From: Pseudozyma flocculosa PF-1
Lineage: Eukaryota > Basidiomycota > Ustilaginomycetes > Ustilaginales > Ustilaginaceae
Assembly (NCBI RefSeq): GCF_000417875.1
Contig: NW_006920891.1
Span: 475,166 to 539,165 of the forward strand
Direction: 5' to 3'
DNA: 64,000 nt
Shown: piece after piece, positions 10,415 through 21,770 of the stretch
Position numbering within the stretch: the stretch's first letter is position 1
Layout: each line of letters begins with the position of its first letter
Program-made: the position numbers and the translations under genes
Notes under the pieces: model-generated
The model's database searches: none
What the model was told of the DNA's origin: nothing
The model's input: only the letters and a program-made list of their open reading frames with translations

Positions 10415-13259
10415 ATGGTGCCCGGTGGTGCCGGGGGCGGGGTCCCCTTTCCACAGGCAAGCGAGGCCGCGACGGACTCAAGGGACCGACGTGTGCCTCG
10501 CTCCGCGGTGGTCGAGGCAAGGATAACCCCCGAGCAGAGCGACGACCGAGCGGACATGGACGTGGACGTGGGCGATGCCACCCCTACCAAGCGACCGGCT
10601 GACAACGCAAGCCTCCCGAGCATCAAGAATCTGTTCGGCATCGAGAGAGCCGGTGAGTACGGCCAGATCGCGGAGGATGCGATCTCCCGTTGGACCTTGC
10701 TGGTTCCGTGGCACTGAAGCCCTTGGACCCCGCTCGCTGCTCCCTCTTTAGATAACCTCCGGAACATGCGACGTGCTCCGAGCCAGGATGACATCTTCAA
10801 TCCCGCCTCGCCCCCGTCGAGTGCGCGGCCGGCTTTCGGCACGCGCCCGGAACGAGGTCCTTATGCCCACGGCGGCAGCGGCAGCAGCTTTTCCAGCCTC
10901 TCCGGGGGCTCGGGACCTACCCTCGGTCCGATCCGCACCCGGCAATCATCAACTTCGGGTTCGCTGGGTCGAACCGGCACGTTCGGCACCCCGCCGCGGC
11001 AGACGGTGCTACCGCAGATGCTCTCGAGCGAGGAATCGGGCAGGCGGCGGACCGAGTCACGGACTCGCCAGTCACTCAAGGGACTGCTCATGTCTCCACC
11101 TGGCCGCAAGGCGTTCCTGGAAGGTGAAGGTCCAGGCGACCACGCAAACACCCCACGGAGGCACAGGCCAGGGTCTTCGTCGGGGTCGGCGCCGATCTCG
11201 CAGCTGCTGCCCGGCCCCGAGCACATTACACGCGCGAGCCCGGGCCATGCAGCCACGCTCTCCGATCCCTCTCCTAGCCTGCTGCCCGGGTACGCGCCAT
11301 CAGGCCATACTGTGAGTGTTCGCTGCACGGAGGCCGTCGCGGGATGCACCACTTGCTGCATGAGAGACATCGATGCCATTTGCGGGCGAGTTTGACGAAC
11401 CTCCTCGCTCCTCCCGACCTTCTTGACAACGCAGTCTGCTGCAAGTTCCAATACCGATGCCTGGGGAGGTGCCAGCACCCAGTCCGGGAGCACTAGCCCG
11501 CGGACGAGTTGGCACAGCCGCTCGTCGACGCTCGAGTCCGGCGATCCTGCCTACAAGATGATGATGGGCGATGGACCACGGGAGAGGCAGCCGTCGCTGC
11601 TTCCGCCCTTCCGCGAACCGGGACAGGCAGCAACAGACCTGCTTCGGCGATCACCGGAGCAGACCATCACGTCGCTGACACGGCACGGAAGCCTCCGGAA
11701 TCCCCAGATGCCCTCGGAGGGATCAGCGGTCCGTCGCCCACGCGCGAGGACCCTGACCTTCTCCGACAGGCCGATTGCGCCTCTCCCGGGGATGAACGAT
11801 CCCGCTCGACGTCAGCATCTGGAAGCTGCCTCGGAGCTGCTGCGCATGGGGCGGGGAGGTGCACAACCATCGCTGCCAGTCCAGACCGGCGGTCGGACCT
11901 ACCATCACAAGCACAGCGCGTCTATGCAGGAACGCGCGCCGCTGCCGCTCGACTTGTACACGAGCGAGCAGATCGACACGCGCGGCCATCGACCGAAGAG
12001 CTCTTCGATGTCACTGCGAGGTCCGCCGCCGTTAGCGCCTGCGGGACCCTATCCGCAAGGCTTGCAGCTGGAACAGCAGCCGCCTGCCGCAGCTGGGAAC
12101 TTCGACTCGTTCCACTCCCGCAGGGGACGCGGTGCCGCAGACGAGGCCACACGGCCAGGCGCCAACTTTGTCTTCCCGCGCCGCCCGATGCCGGATCCCG
12201 TCGAGGCGCAGAGGTACCAGGCGCACGTCATGAGGGGTCCTGGCCTCGCCAGCGTGCCTGACGGCATCGTCAGCGGCACGGCGGGGACCGGTGGAAGCCC
12301 TCGTTCTTCGGCCACGGGCACGATCGCCTCGGGCCAGGCAAAGTACGAATGCGCCTGGTGCGGTAAACGCTTCTCGCGTCCGTCGAGCCTCAAGATCCAC
12401 CACCACTCGTGAGTTTCCCCGGACATGGCTAGCCGCGATGCGGTCCGAGCCAGCCTCAGGCGCTGACTTGCTCTCTCTATCTTGATCGGCCTCTCACCCC
12501 AGTCACACCGGAGAGAAGCCTTTCGTCTGCAACGAGCCCGGCTGTGGCCGATCCTTCAGCGTGCAATCCAACCTGCGTAGGCACCAGAAGTGCCACGGGC
12601 CAGGCGGCGAAGGCGGCGAGCAGTCGGGTCGCAGCCACATCAGCCACAGCGCTAGCTCCTCACGCACAGACGACCCGGAGATGTGGGTGGGCGGTAATCG
12701 GATGGGAAGCCCTCTCGGGCACCACGCGAGCGCATCTTGGCACCACCACCATCAGCAGCCGCAGCAACAGCATCATCCTCACCACCACCAGCACCACCCG
12801 TCTTTTGGCTCGCTGCAGCAGATCACGGACCATCCTCCGCTGTCTCGGTCAGCTTTCGAGCCCGGCTCCCGCAGCATGGGATCCTGGGCCGACATGCAGC
12901 AGCAGCAGCACTTCCGGCAACAGCCGTTGCACGGCCACGGCGGCCCGGGCCTCGAGCCTCCCTTTATGCAGCTGCGCGAGAGGCGGCTATCGGAGTCGTC
13001 TGGCGAAGAGGACGACGAGGACGAGGCAGGGGACCGCAAGCGCTCCGGCATCATGCTGGTCAAGGACTCGCCCAAGCAGGACACGGCGTCGTCGCATCTC
13101 GGGCCACCCTCGATCCTCTCGAGCGACGACGAGGACCGGCCTCCGACGTCGCGGATGCGCAGCGGCACATCCGGCAGTACCGCTGGCATCCGAGTCGGCT
13201 TCAGCTCTCTGCTCAACCCCAAGGCCAAGGCCGAGGCAACCTTCGATGGAGGCGAGTGA
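10415..13259 (+). CDS. C2H2 zinc-finger transcription factor (two fingers)
   Basis: Predicted nuclear DNA-binding regulator of about 842 residues. Exons: 10415-10652, 10752-11311, 11435-12408, 12503-13259; phases close at each junction. Two adjacent C2H2 fingers lie near residues 571-616. The first is YECAWCGKRFSRPSSLKIH and the second is FVCNEPGCGRSFSVQSNLRRH, joined by the classical HTGEKPF linker. The third intron falls inside the first finger's histidine pair. The rest is low complexity: Ser/Pro/Arg-rich N-terminal half, a His/Gln-rich stretch just after the fingers, then an acidic patch (EEDDEDEAGD). The finger pair resembles those of many fungal regulators, but I cannot assign an orthologue or target genes. 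An exceptionally long upstream region precedes it. Confidence 0.88.
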
Positions 13260-14549
13260 GGCGCTGCAGGCCGCGCGCACCGCTTCCGTCGCCCCGCACC
13301 ACCTCTGCCGGTCCCCCGAGAACACCGCCTCTGCCAACTCGACTGAGCATTTGGCGGCACTTGGCCAACGCCATCTTTATTTTACGCATCTCTGCGCCGG
13401 AGAGACCTACCCGCCGACTACCGCCCGCGAACAGCATCACGACACCAAGCAGGTCCTTGGCGTTTCCGACACTCCAGCATCCTTCTCGACGCTCTCTCTG
13501 GTCCCAGGCTCGAAACTGCATCCACACTCACTCCCTTGCCGCTGCCTCTCTGCACACGAATCTGCGCTCTGCCCCGCTGCCTGCTTCCCTCAACTGGCCC
13601 CGGTCCCCTATTTTTCCCCCCTCCCCCTCTCTCTCGAACCGTATCATACACGAGCCTGCTCCGATCTGCAAGTCACCCGTCCGTCCATTGCAGGCCCGTC
13701 GACCCCCGTCCTCTTCCGCCCATCCCCATGATCCGACGGGCGCACCATTACGGCGGGCAAGGATCGGCACCCGAGGGTTCTTGTCCTTTCAGCGACTCTC
13801 GATCCCTCGCCCCCCCACCTCTACTCGACCTGATGCGCGCGAAAATCAGGTCGAGGCATCGCTTCCCCCTCTCTCTGTAGCCCCCTTCCCTCGCCCTCAC
13901 CGCCAGCGCTTGCACCAACATCGTGATGTCCTGGGCTTCACCCACCCCATGCGCCTCTCCCTGACCATTTTGCACCTGTAGATTATCGCCTCTTTCCCAC
14001 GGCCCGCCGTCCCGCAATCACGTACACCACCTCCTGAACCGTGCTTCCCGCTTGTTGGCCCCCCCTTCCTTCCTCCCCACGATCTGCCGAGATCCTCGAA
14101 CCGGTGAGAAGAAGGCATCCCCCCTTCACTCTTCCACCGTCTTCCGGACTGCGACACCGACGCGCTTTGGCTCGCAGACACAGCGGCTCTGATCCCGTTC
14201 CGGATGCCACGCGGTGGTGCGATGTGGGGATTGCGTGCGTGACGGTGGTATCAACGAGGGCGCGGGCCCCCTCCCCGCGGTGCGCGGCCAACGACGAGGC
14301 TACATCCCGCCGCTACTGCTGGTGCTGCGTCTGCCAACAAGAAGGTTGTCGAGGTACGAACAGAAAGCGGCCACAGGGAAAAGAGCGGAGGACATAGAAG
14401 ATGGGTATGCATGTCGCGACAGGTTTCGCAGGCAGGAGGGGGAGACAAGGGCAAAGGCGGTGAGAAGGACGACCCGCAAACGCCGACGGTCGACTCCGTT
14501 ACCCCTGCTGCGCGTCGCGTCGCGTCGAGGGCCAGGTGTCTCCCCCCTC
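13260..14549. other. Convergent intergenic region, no gene seen
   Basis: Lies between the 3' ends of the C2H2 gene (+) and the ARF-GEF gene (-), so it should hold both 3' UTRs. It is C/T-rich on the plus strand to about 14200. Open frames here (for example 12737-13981 +) are out-of-frame read-through or compositional. I see no RNA gene. Confidence 0.5.
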
Positions 14550-17500
14550 TCACAGGACGTCCTCGAGGCCGTGGCCCACGTCTCTGAGCTTGGCCATTTC
14601 CTCGTCGGCGCGGCGCATCATGCCCTCGACTTCCTTCTTGCCGCGCATGTCGGCGCGCAGCTTGACCGAGTGCTTGAGCGAGTCGACGTAGCACTGGTAC
14701 TTGACGAGCTCCTGGAGCAGGTGGTTGCTCTTGCGCTCCCAGTTGGACAGCGCCTTTGCGTGGTTGGGCCCGCGCGGCGAGTAGAGCTGCAGCATCGGCT
14801 GCCGCAGCTCGTTGTGCAGCGTCAGGTCGTTTTCGAGAATCTGCATGTGGCCCAGGCACCGCTCCAGCTGGTCCTCCTCCTTGAGCGTCGACGCCACCGT
14901 CGGCATTGCCGGCGCCTTCCACTCGTTTATAAAGATGCGCTCGTTCTTGTGCGGGCCCTCGGAGCCCCCTCCGAAGCCGAGGCGCCCGCCGCCGCCGTGG
15001 TGCAGGTTGCCGCTGCTGCTGCTGCCGAGGATCGAGGGCGCGGGGCTCGTGTACGACGAGCCGCTGCCGCCGCCTGCTCCGCCGCCGTTGCTGCTGGGCG
15101 AGTAGAGAAGCGCGGCGTCGCGCAGGTTCTGGTAGAGTGACACGCCGGCCCTGGCGCGCGACGAACGGCCGGACCGCGCGCTCCGCATGCTCCGGCTGTC
15201 GGCCGCCTTGCCGAGCCCCAGGCTGCTGCCGCTGTAGATGCTGGCGTCGGGCACCGTCGACACGGAGCCGGCGTTGGACGTCGACGGCGTAAACGAAGCG
15301 GCGTCGTCGAGATCGCCGCCGTCTGCCTCGTCGAGCTCCTCAAAGTCCTCCGAGGGCAGCACCTTGTTCCAGCCGTACTCCATGTTCGAGACGGCGCCCG
15401 GCAGCGGCTCCTTGCTCTGCCGCGCCGCCCAGTAGTTGCACGTCTGCACCCACTCCTGCACCAGCTCCTCGTGGCCCGCCTGGAAGAAGAAGACGGCGCC
15501 TCCCGGAAGCGTCAGCGCAAACACGTGCGGGCGCTCGCGGTTGTATCCCGGCGGCGGCAGCACGTTGGCCAGCGTGTGCGCCAAGCTGACTTCGCCAAGG
15601 GCTGTCGCGTTCGAGAGCCAGTTGCCTCCGCCCATGACGCCGTTGCCGCTGCCCTTGCGAGCGGCGCCGACCGCCTGCTGCTGCTGCTGCTGCTGCTGCT
15701 GTTGTTGTTGCTGATTGTGCTGCTGCTGCTTCGACGACCGCCCGGTGGTGTCGCCAAATCTGAACATGCTCAGCTTGCCCTTCTGGATGACGACAAACAC
15801 CTCGGTCCAGCTCTTGTCCCTGGCCCGCTTGCCGGGTGCTTCCCAGTAGTGCTTCCGCGTCAGGGTACCCTCCTTTGCCCATGGCGGGCCCATCAGCGCG
15901 AGCTCGTCGTCATCGGGCTCGTCTACGAGCGAGCTGATGCTCAGCGCATCCTCGTCCTGTGCCTCTCGGATGATGGTCTGCGTCAGAGTGCTGGCGAAAC
16001 CGATGGTCGCCGAGTTCGAGTGGGCCGTCTGACCCGTGCTGCTGGACGATGCCGAGGCAGTCAGAGCGCCCCACGGGTCCGTGGCGGACCGGGACGTCAT
16101 GGATCCGGGCGACGTGCTGAGCGAGTTGTCGCTGCTCATCGCGCTCGATGTGCCCAGAAGCCCCTGGATGCCTCGGATGCTGCCACGCTTCAGAGCATTG
16201 ACACGCTCGCCGGGCCCACGCCGTCTGGTGGTGCTGGGCTGGCTGGTCGGCGCGGAAAGACCGCCGTTTTCCGGCAGCAGGATGCGTTCGTTCTTGACCG
16301 CCGCGTAGATGTCCTGTGGCGACGTGGACGAGTCCCGATGGAAAGAGCGACACATCAAGTCAGCGATCCTTCACGACTCGAGGGGGCAACACAGCCAAAG
16401 ACCTTGACTCACCCTCAGCAGCAGCTCCAAGTCGACGTCGCCGCTTCTGGAAGAAGAGCCAGATACCACAATGTCGGGTGGCAGCGTTGCCGTCGACATG
16501 CGTGGACTTGCAGCGCCCTCGGACCCGGCAGAGCTGAAGTCATGCTGACGGATGCTGGGACTCATCCTGCTGCGGACGCTCGCACTGCGGTTGATCCGGC
16601 CTCGCGTGCCAAACGAGCCGAGCCCGGTGGTGCTCGAAGATGGTTCGTGCTTCTCCGACGCGGCGAGATTGAGGCTGCTGCGAGAGTCGTTGCCGCTGCC
16701 GCCGCCTGTCCCAGAAGCGCCGAGGTCCATCTGTCGAGACTCGGCGATGGCCGACATGGTGTTCCTGACAAACTGCGTGCGGGTCATCCTGTCCTGGATG
16801 TCGGCGATGTGTAGGTCGGTGTTGAGCAGCAGCAGGGAGAAGACCACGCTGTGTACCTCGTCCGCGCTGCCAAACACCGAGCCCTTGTTGCAGTCAAAGT
16901 ACCGTTCGCTGAAGGCGCGGAGGATGCGGTCGATCTGCTGCGTCTCGGCTCGCAGAAAGAGCTTGTCGCACAGACGTCGGAAGGCGACGTCAATCCGCAG
17001 ACCCTCAAACTCGAAGCGTTCAAAGTACGCCCGCCGAGCCGCCTTGTTGGCCAGGCCGCTGCGAGAGAGCCGGAATGGTTTCGGGGGAGGAAGAGCTTGG
17101 AGTCAGCCACACAGCAGGTCGCAGGAGGACGCGATGGTCGCGACAAAGGCTCGCTCGATGCTCACATGCCGCCGAGCCACTCGGCAATCTTTTCCTTCTT
17201 GAGGAAGGTTGGATCTTCGTTCCAGCACCTGGCGGCCAGCTCCGCGCCGGAGTTGTCGACGCTCGCCCGCAAGTCGCCGTTGCTCGCGGACATTTCCTCG
17301 TCGTTGAGAGAGAGGACGTCGACGCTGCCACTGCCCCCGCCCATTCGCGGTGTGTGCGCGTAGCTGGGCGAAGGAGAAGCGACTTCCCTTGATCGGAGCG
17401 ACAGGCTCGGGCTGGGCCCTCGAGATGGCAGGTGATCGCCTCGTACCGATAGTCCGCGAGATAGCGAGGGTGACGACCGCCCTCGCGGGTAAGATGCCTC

Positions 17501-20410
17501 GGAGATCGTCTCTAGGCCCGATCGAAGCGGGCTAGCGGATGCTTGCTGTGGCGAGCGCGCGCCGTCGTCGTGCAACTCCGGAGATATGGTCATGACGTTC
17601 GCATCGACCGGGGTCGAGGCTTCGTCGCCGTAATGCGTAACAAGGCCAAGGCCGTCGTCTGCGCTGGTGATCAGTCGGATCGACTGCTCGGGCTCCACGA
17701 TTTCCTCCGGCTGGTCATCCAGGCTGAGCCTGGATGCCTGCTGGATCGTCTCGTCGGCGTCGTCGGCCATCCAGCCGGCCGAACGCTGCTCCGGCTGGTG
17801 ATCGGCCGAGAAGCGCTTCATCGGCTCTGCTGCGGTGACGACCGCGCTCTCGGCCGCCGTCTCGAAGCTCTTGGCGCTGGTCAGGCTGGCGCCCGATGTG
17901 CCGTAGCGCGCATGGCTGGACCGCAGCGAGTAGGGCTGGCGCGCGCTCTCGTTCGAGTTGCGCGTGCTGCTCCGCGGCGTCTGGACGCTGCCACCTGGCG
18001 AGTCGGCTCGCTGCTGGTTTTGCTGCGCGTGGTAGGCCTCATTGGACCAGCGCTCAGTGCCATTGACTGCGGTGGGATCCCTGCTGTGCGTCAGCCTGTC
18101 ATCCATAGACTGCCAGAGGGTGCTTGTCTGCGGTGAGCCGGCACTGTCGGCGAGGGGAGAGGACTTGATGCCCAATCCCGTCGCCTCGGCAGGCTGGCCA
18201 TCCCTCCTACCAGCTCTGATCCGCCCCGAACCGTCGCCGGCGTAGCCGTACGATGCTGCGCGCTGCGCCAGACCGGGAGAGTCGCTGGGACCGAGCGCGG
18301 GTCGGGCCGTACCGCCAATCTTGGGCGTCGATGGGAGCGAAGACGAGGTCGGTTCGACGCGGGTGCCGGCCTTGATGAGGCGCGTCCTTTCCTCGACGTC
18401 GCCCTCCTCCATAAAGCTGCCGGAGCGTTCCCGGTAGCGCGAGAGGTCCAGCGCCGGCAGTGTCGGGCTCGGTCCCCAGGCGGCCTTTGGCGTGAACTTG
18501 GTCTTCTTTTCGAGGTCGCAGGCGGCGTCCTTGAGCGCGGCGTCCATGGCAGTCTCCCACTCGCGGATGACGATGCGCACATCGCCAGAGGATGCGTCCG
18601 AACGACGCGGAAGCCGAGCATGGGTCTGCGACGAGGATCGCTGGGGCAAGACAGGTTTTCCCGCGACGAGTCCGCGCGCGCCGACGTCGGACGCTAGCGC
18701 CGCTTTGTCCTTGCTGACGCCCGCCGGCCTTGCGAGCATTGCTGGCGTCTCCGGACCCGCGTGGGGTGACCGTTGGATGTCGCTGATCGATGTGGATACA
18801 GAGGCGTCCTTGGCGTACCTTGACGGGATCGAGGGCACGGGCACCTCGTCGCTCGGGCTAAACTGGCCGTTGGATCGCAGCGTCGGGCCGCTCGAGAGGC
18901 TGTGGTTGCTGTATGCCATGCTCGAGGCTCCCTCGCTGGCAAGGCTCGCGTGGCTTTCCTTGCGCGAGATGGTGTCGGTGCTCTGCGACGGCTTGGCGTG
19001 AAGGCTGAGTGCGCTGTGAGCGTGGGTGGTCGCTTTGCGCCCCTTTTTGTCGCTGCCGCTGCTGGCGCCGTCGCCGCGCAGCTTGCGCAGGAAGCTGCTC
19101 GTCTTCTTCATGCGCTCCCTAAAAGTACCGCCGCCGCCGCCGCCGCCGCCGCCGTGGGAGCTCAGCATGATGGGCTCCGGCTGCTCTTCAATCTTAGGGC
19201 TGTTCATGGCCACCTCGTCGGCCAGACTGAAACTTTCGGCACGGGATGACGAGGACGGCACGGCGAGCGCGGATCGCTCCGCCGGAGGCACCTGCCGACG
19301 GTCGTCGGACGGGCCCTGACTCTTGCTACGCGACCCCGGAGAAGCCGAGACCTGCCGCGCGCTGCCGTCGGACGGCTTGCGAGACGATGGCATGGATCCG
19401 TCTGCAGCAGCGGTGTCGGCGGCCTTGGCCTGGACGGAGGGCCGCCGAGGAGCCCCGCGACCTTGAGGCTTGACGTGCAGCTCCGACTCGTTAGATGTAG
19501 ACGAGGCGCGCGATGCGCTTGCTCCGTGGCCTGGATCGGTCGTCCCGTGACTGTGATCTGCTGGGTCCGAGGCAATCGGAGCGGAAATGTTGCGGCGGTT
19601 GTCGAGGCGCTGGTGGTGGTGCGTGGCCGGGAGTGCGAGCATGCTCTCGCTCGGCTCGTCCTCGCAACGGCCGATCCCTGGGTCGAGTTGGCCAGGTCCG
19701 GGCTCGGAAGGCACGACGCTCGGTACAGCCTCCTCGGTCAGAGCCTGGAGCGAAGCATCCGAAGGCGCCGTAGGATCTGCGATGCTAGTTGCTGCGTCGG
19801 TCTGCGATGGCTTCGGCGGCGCAAAGCCTTGGTCTCGTTGTGCTTCTTCGCCGTCTTCGTCTGCGTCGTCGGTGACGTGCTTGTCGTCACTGACGCTGCG
19901 CTCGTCGTCTCGATCGTGGTCTGCCGCCTTTGGCAGGGGATCCGCGCTGCCCTGCAGAACGTAGGTGTGGTTGGAGGCGAGGGCGTCCTCGAAGCTCTTG
20001 CCGATCCGGGATGAGCCGGATCTCCGCGCCCTCTGGCCGGACTCTGGAGGTGGCGGCGTAGGGCTCGAGGCTCGGGTGAAGGCGGTTGCCTTCGTTGGTG
20101 CTGGCCCGCTGCTGTTGGCGTCGGCGCGGGCCTTGCTGGCGGTAGCGGCGTTGTTGGAGCTGGGGCGGCGCCAAGAGCGGCGGAAGGCGGTGCGTGGGCC
20201 GGAAGGTTGGTTTGACGGGCCAGCCGCAGGGGTCGGGTCGTTTGGTTCGGCGGCAAGCGACGACGCGATCGAGGTCGCCGCAGTCGGGAGGGTGGCGTGC
20301 GACGAGGAAGGAGGGGGAGGCGGGGGGACCGACGGTCGAGGAGGGGGAGATGAGAACGCAGGCGGGGGCGGAAACGAAGCCGATGATGGCGGCGGCCGGG
20401 TGGGCGCCAT
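14550..20410 (-). CDS. Sec7-PH domain ARF guanine-nucleotide exchange factor (Syt1/EFA6-like)
   Basis: Activates ARF-family GTPases on membranes. Exons on the minus strand: 20410-17166, 17058-16413, 16313-14550, giving about 1884 residues. The ATG at 20410 is chosen because the only in-frame upstream codon offered as a start is GTG. The first 1050 residues are disordered Ser/Pro-rich sequence. The Sec7 domain starts near the end of exon 1 (WLGG) and continues in exon 2, with a catalytic-Glu region FLRAETQQIDRI and the conserved NTDLH segment. Exon 3 carries a PH domain (from about residue 1447: KEGTLTRKHYW to LVQEWVQTCNYWA), interrupted by a Gln-rich insertion. A C-terminal helical region follows (from TLKEEDQLERCLGHMQ). 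The Sec7-then-PH order with a helical tail matches the EFA6/PSD and yeast Syt1 group. The SEC2-like gene lies upstream on the same strand. Confidence 0.9.
15676..15731 (-). repeat. CAG/CAA microsatellite encoding poly-Gln inside the PH domain
   Basis: On the minus strand this encodes a Gln tract broken by His and Asn, placed in a loop between two strand-forming parts of the PH domain of the ARF-GEF. Mixed CAG and CAA codons suggest an older tract. Length variation between isolates is likely. Confidence 0.8.
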
Positions 20411-21770
20411 ATGGGAACGGGGACCAAGCGCTGCCAGACGCACGCCCGCAACAAAAGCCTACCTTGCTGCCTGCGGCAGAGCCAAGCAAGCCAGACGTGG
20501 GTGGCTCGCGCAAAAGGGCGGAGCGGGGGGCTGCTGCTGCTGCTCCTGCTGGTGTGGCTGCTGATCTGTCCTGCCTGCGAGTCCGCGACTGCAGCTGCAG
20601 GAGAGCGAGTCGGTGGCGGCGGCAGACTACTAGTGACGCTCTAGCTAATGCAAAGCAGAGCAAAGCAAAGCAAAGCAAAGCAAGGCAGGCTAGGTGATGA
20701 CTGGGAAGGGGAAGCAAGGCAGCATGAAGCGCGGCGGTCGGATAGAGAAGATGTATGGAGAGAGGTGTGGGTTGCAAGGGGCACGCCGCTTTGACCACTG
20801 AGGGGATTCCGAGCAACCTCGCAGGCCGGCCTTGGTTGGCCTGCCTCGGCCGCTGGTTGAAAGGCAACGTCCCCGGCGTGCGTGCCTGCGTGCGTGCGTG
20901 GGTGCAAGCTCCGCTGCCACGCCTACCCATCTGGTCTGGCCACACGCAGGCAGCCAGGCCTGCCCGCGAGCTTCTGGGAAGACTTTTCCGCCGCTTGCCG
21001 ACCTTAGCTCGCTGGACAGGCTTGCTCCTCGAGCCTCCAAGCCTCGCTGTCGACGCTCACAAGCCGTCCCTCTCCACGCAGGCGCCTCTCGTTACGTTCT
21101 TTCTCCGCCAACACCATCACGCCCTCTGTCCGCTCGGAAGCGCCTTCCGTATGACCATGACAAGGGCTGCAGCAGCTGTCCTCCGTCGTCGTCGTCGTCG
21201 TCATCATAACCCGACAGCGTCCCGAGCAGCACGTACGTATGTATTGGACGGCACCTGTTCTCCTTCTTGCGCCGACCCGTGCGCTGCCAGTTTTGAATTG
21301 ACGTTTTGGGGCCGCTCTGAGGAACGCTTCGGCCAACCGGCGGCAGAATCGGCAGTTACCATGAGCGACGAGACTTATTGCTTGTTGCTCTGTACGGCGG
21401 CTCACTCGTGTGGCGGAGTACTGCGCTGCAAGGTGCAGGGGAACAAGCGCCTCGCCGCACCAAGCTTACGTGCTCAGGCTCGCACGCACCGCTCCGGCGG
21501 CAGCGTGCGTGTTTGCGACAGCAGTCGCACAATACTAGGTCGAGCTTGACGGGGTCAAAGCAGAGCAGAGCAGATCGTCCATGGTATCGAGACACGGCCG
21601 CCACGGCTCAGCGGAGCAGAGATGCAGAGGAAGATGCAAGTACAGTGACAGTCGTAGCAATGCCATGCCCGCCATAGCAACCACCCAGACGATGACCCGA
21701 GCGGGGGTGTTTCCCAGTCCACGCCCGCGGCCGGCAGCTCGGCTCCCGGGCCCCCGACCAGATCCGGAGC
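20411..21770. promoter_or_regulatory. ARF-GEF promoter region and SEC2 3' flank
   Basis: 1.4 kb between two tandem minus-strand genes. It holds a GCAAA pentamer tandem run at about 20649-20685, a CCAGGC-type tract at about 20820-20960, and a CGT trinucleotide run near 21183-21205. No coherent coding sequence is seen; the frame 20755-21549 (+) has no motif. Confidence 0.45.

Noticed and set aside
12737..13981. 414-codon frame overlapping the end of the C2H2 gene
   Set aside because: Out of frame with the finger protein and His/Arg/Pro-rich; a shadow frame.
14214..16814. Plus-strand frames opposite the ARF-GEF
   Set aside because: They mirror the coding bias of the minus-strand gene (Leu-rich from poly-Gln); no independent support.
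20650..20690. GCAAA repeat considered as a telomere or CRISPR-like array
   Set aside because: Short perfect pentamer run without spacers and not a known telomere repeat; an ordinary microsatellite.
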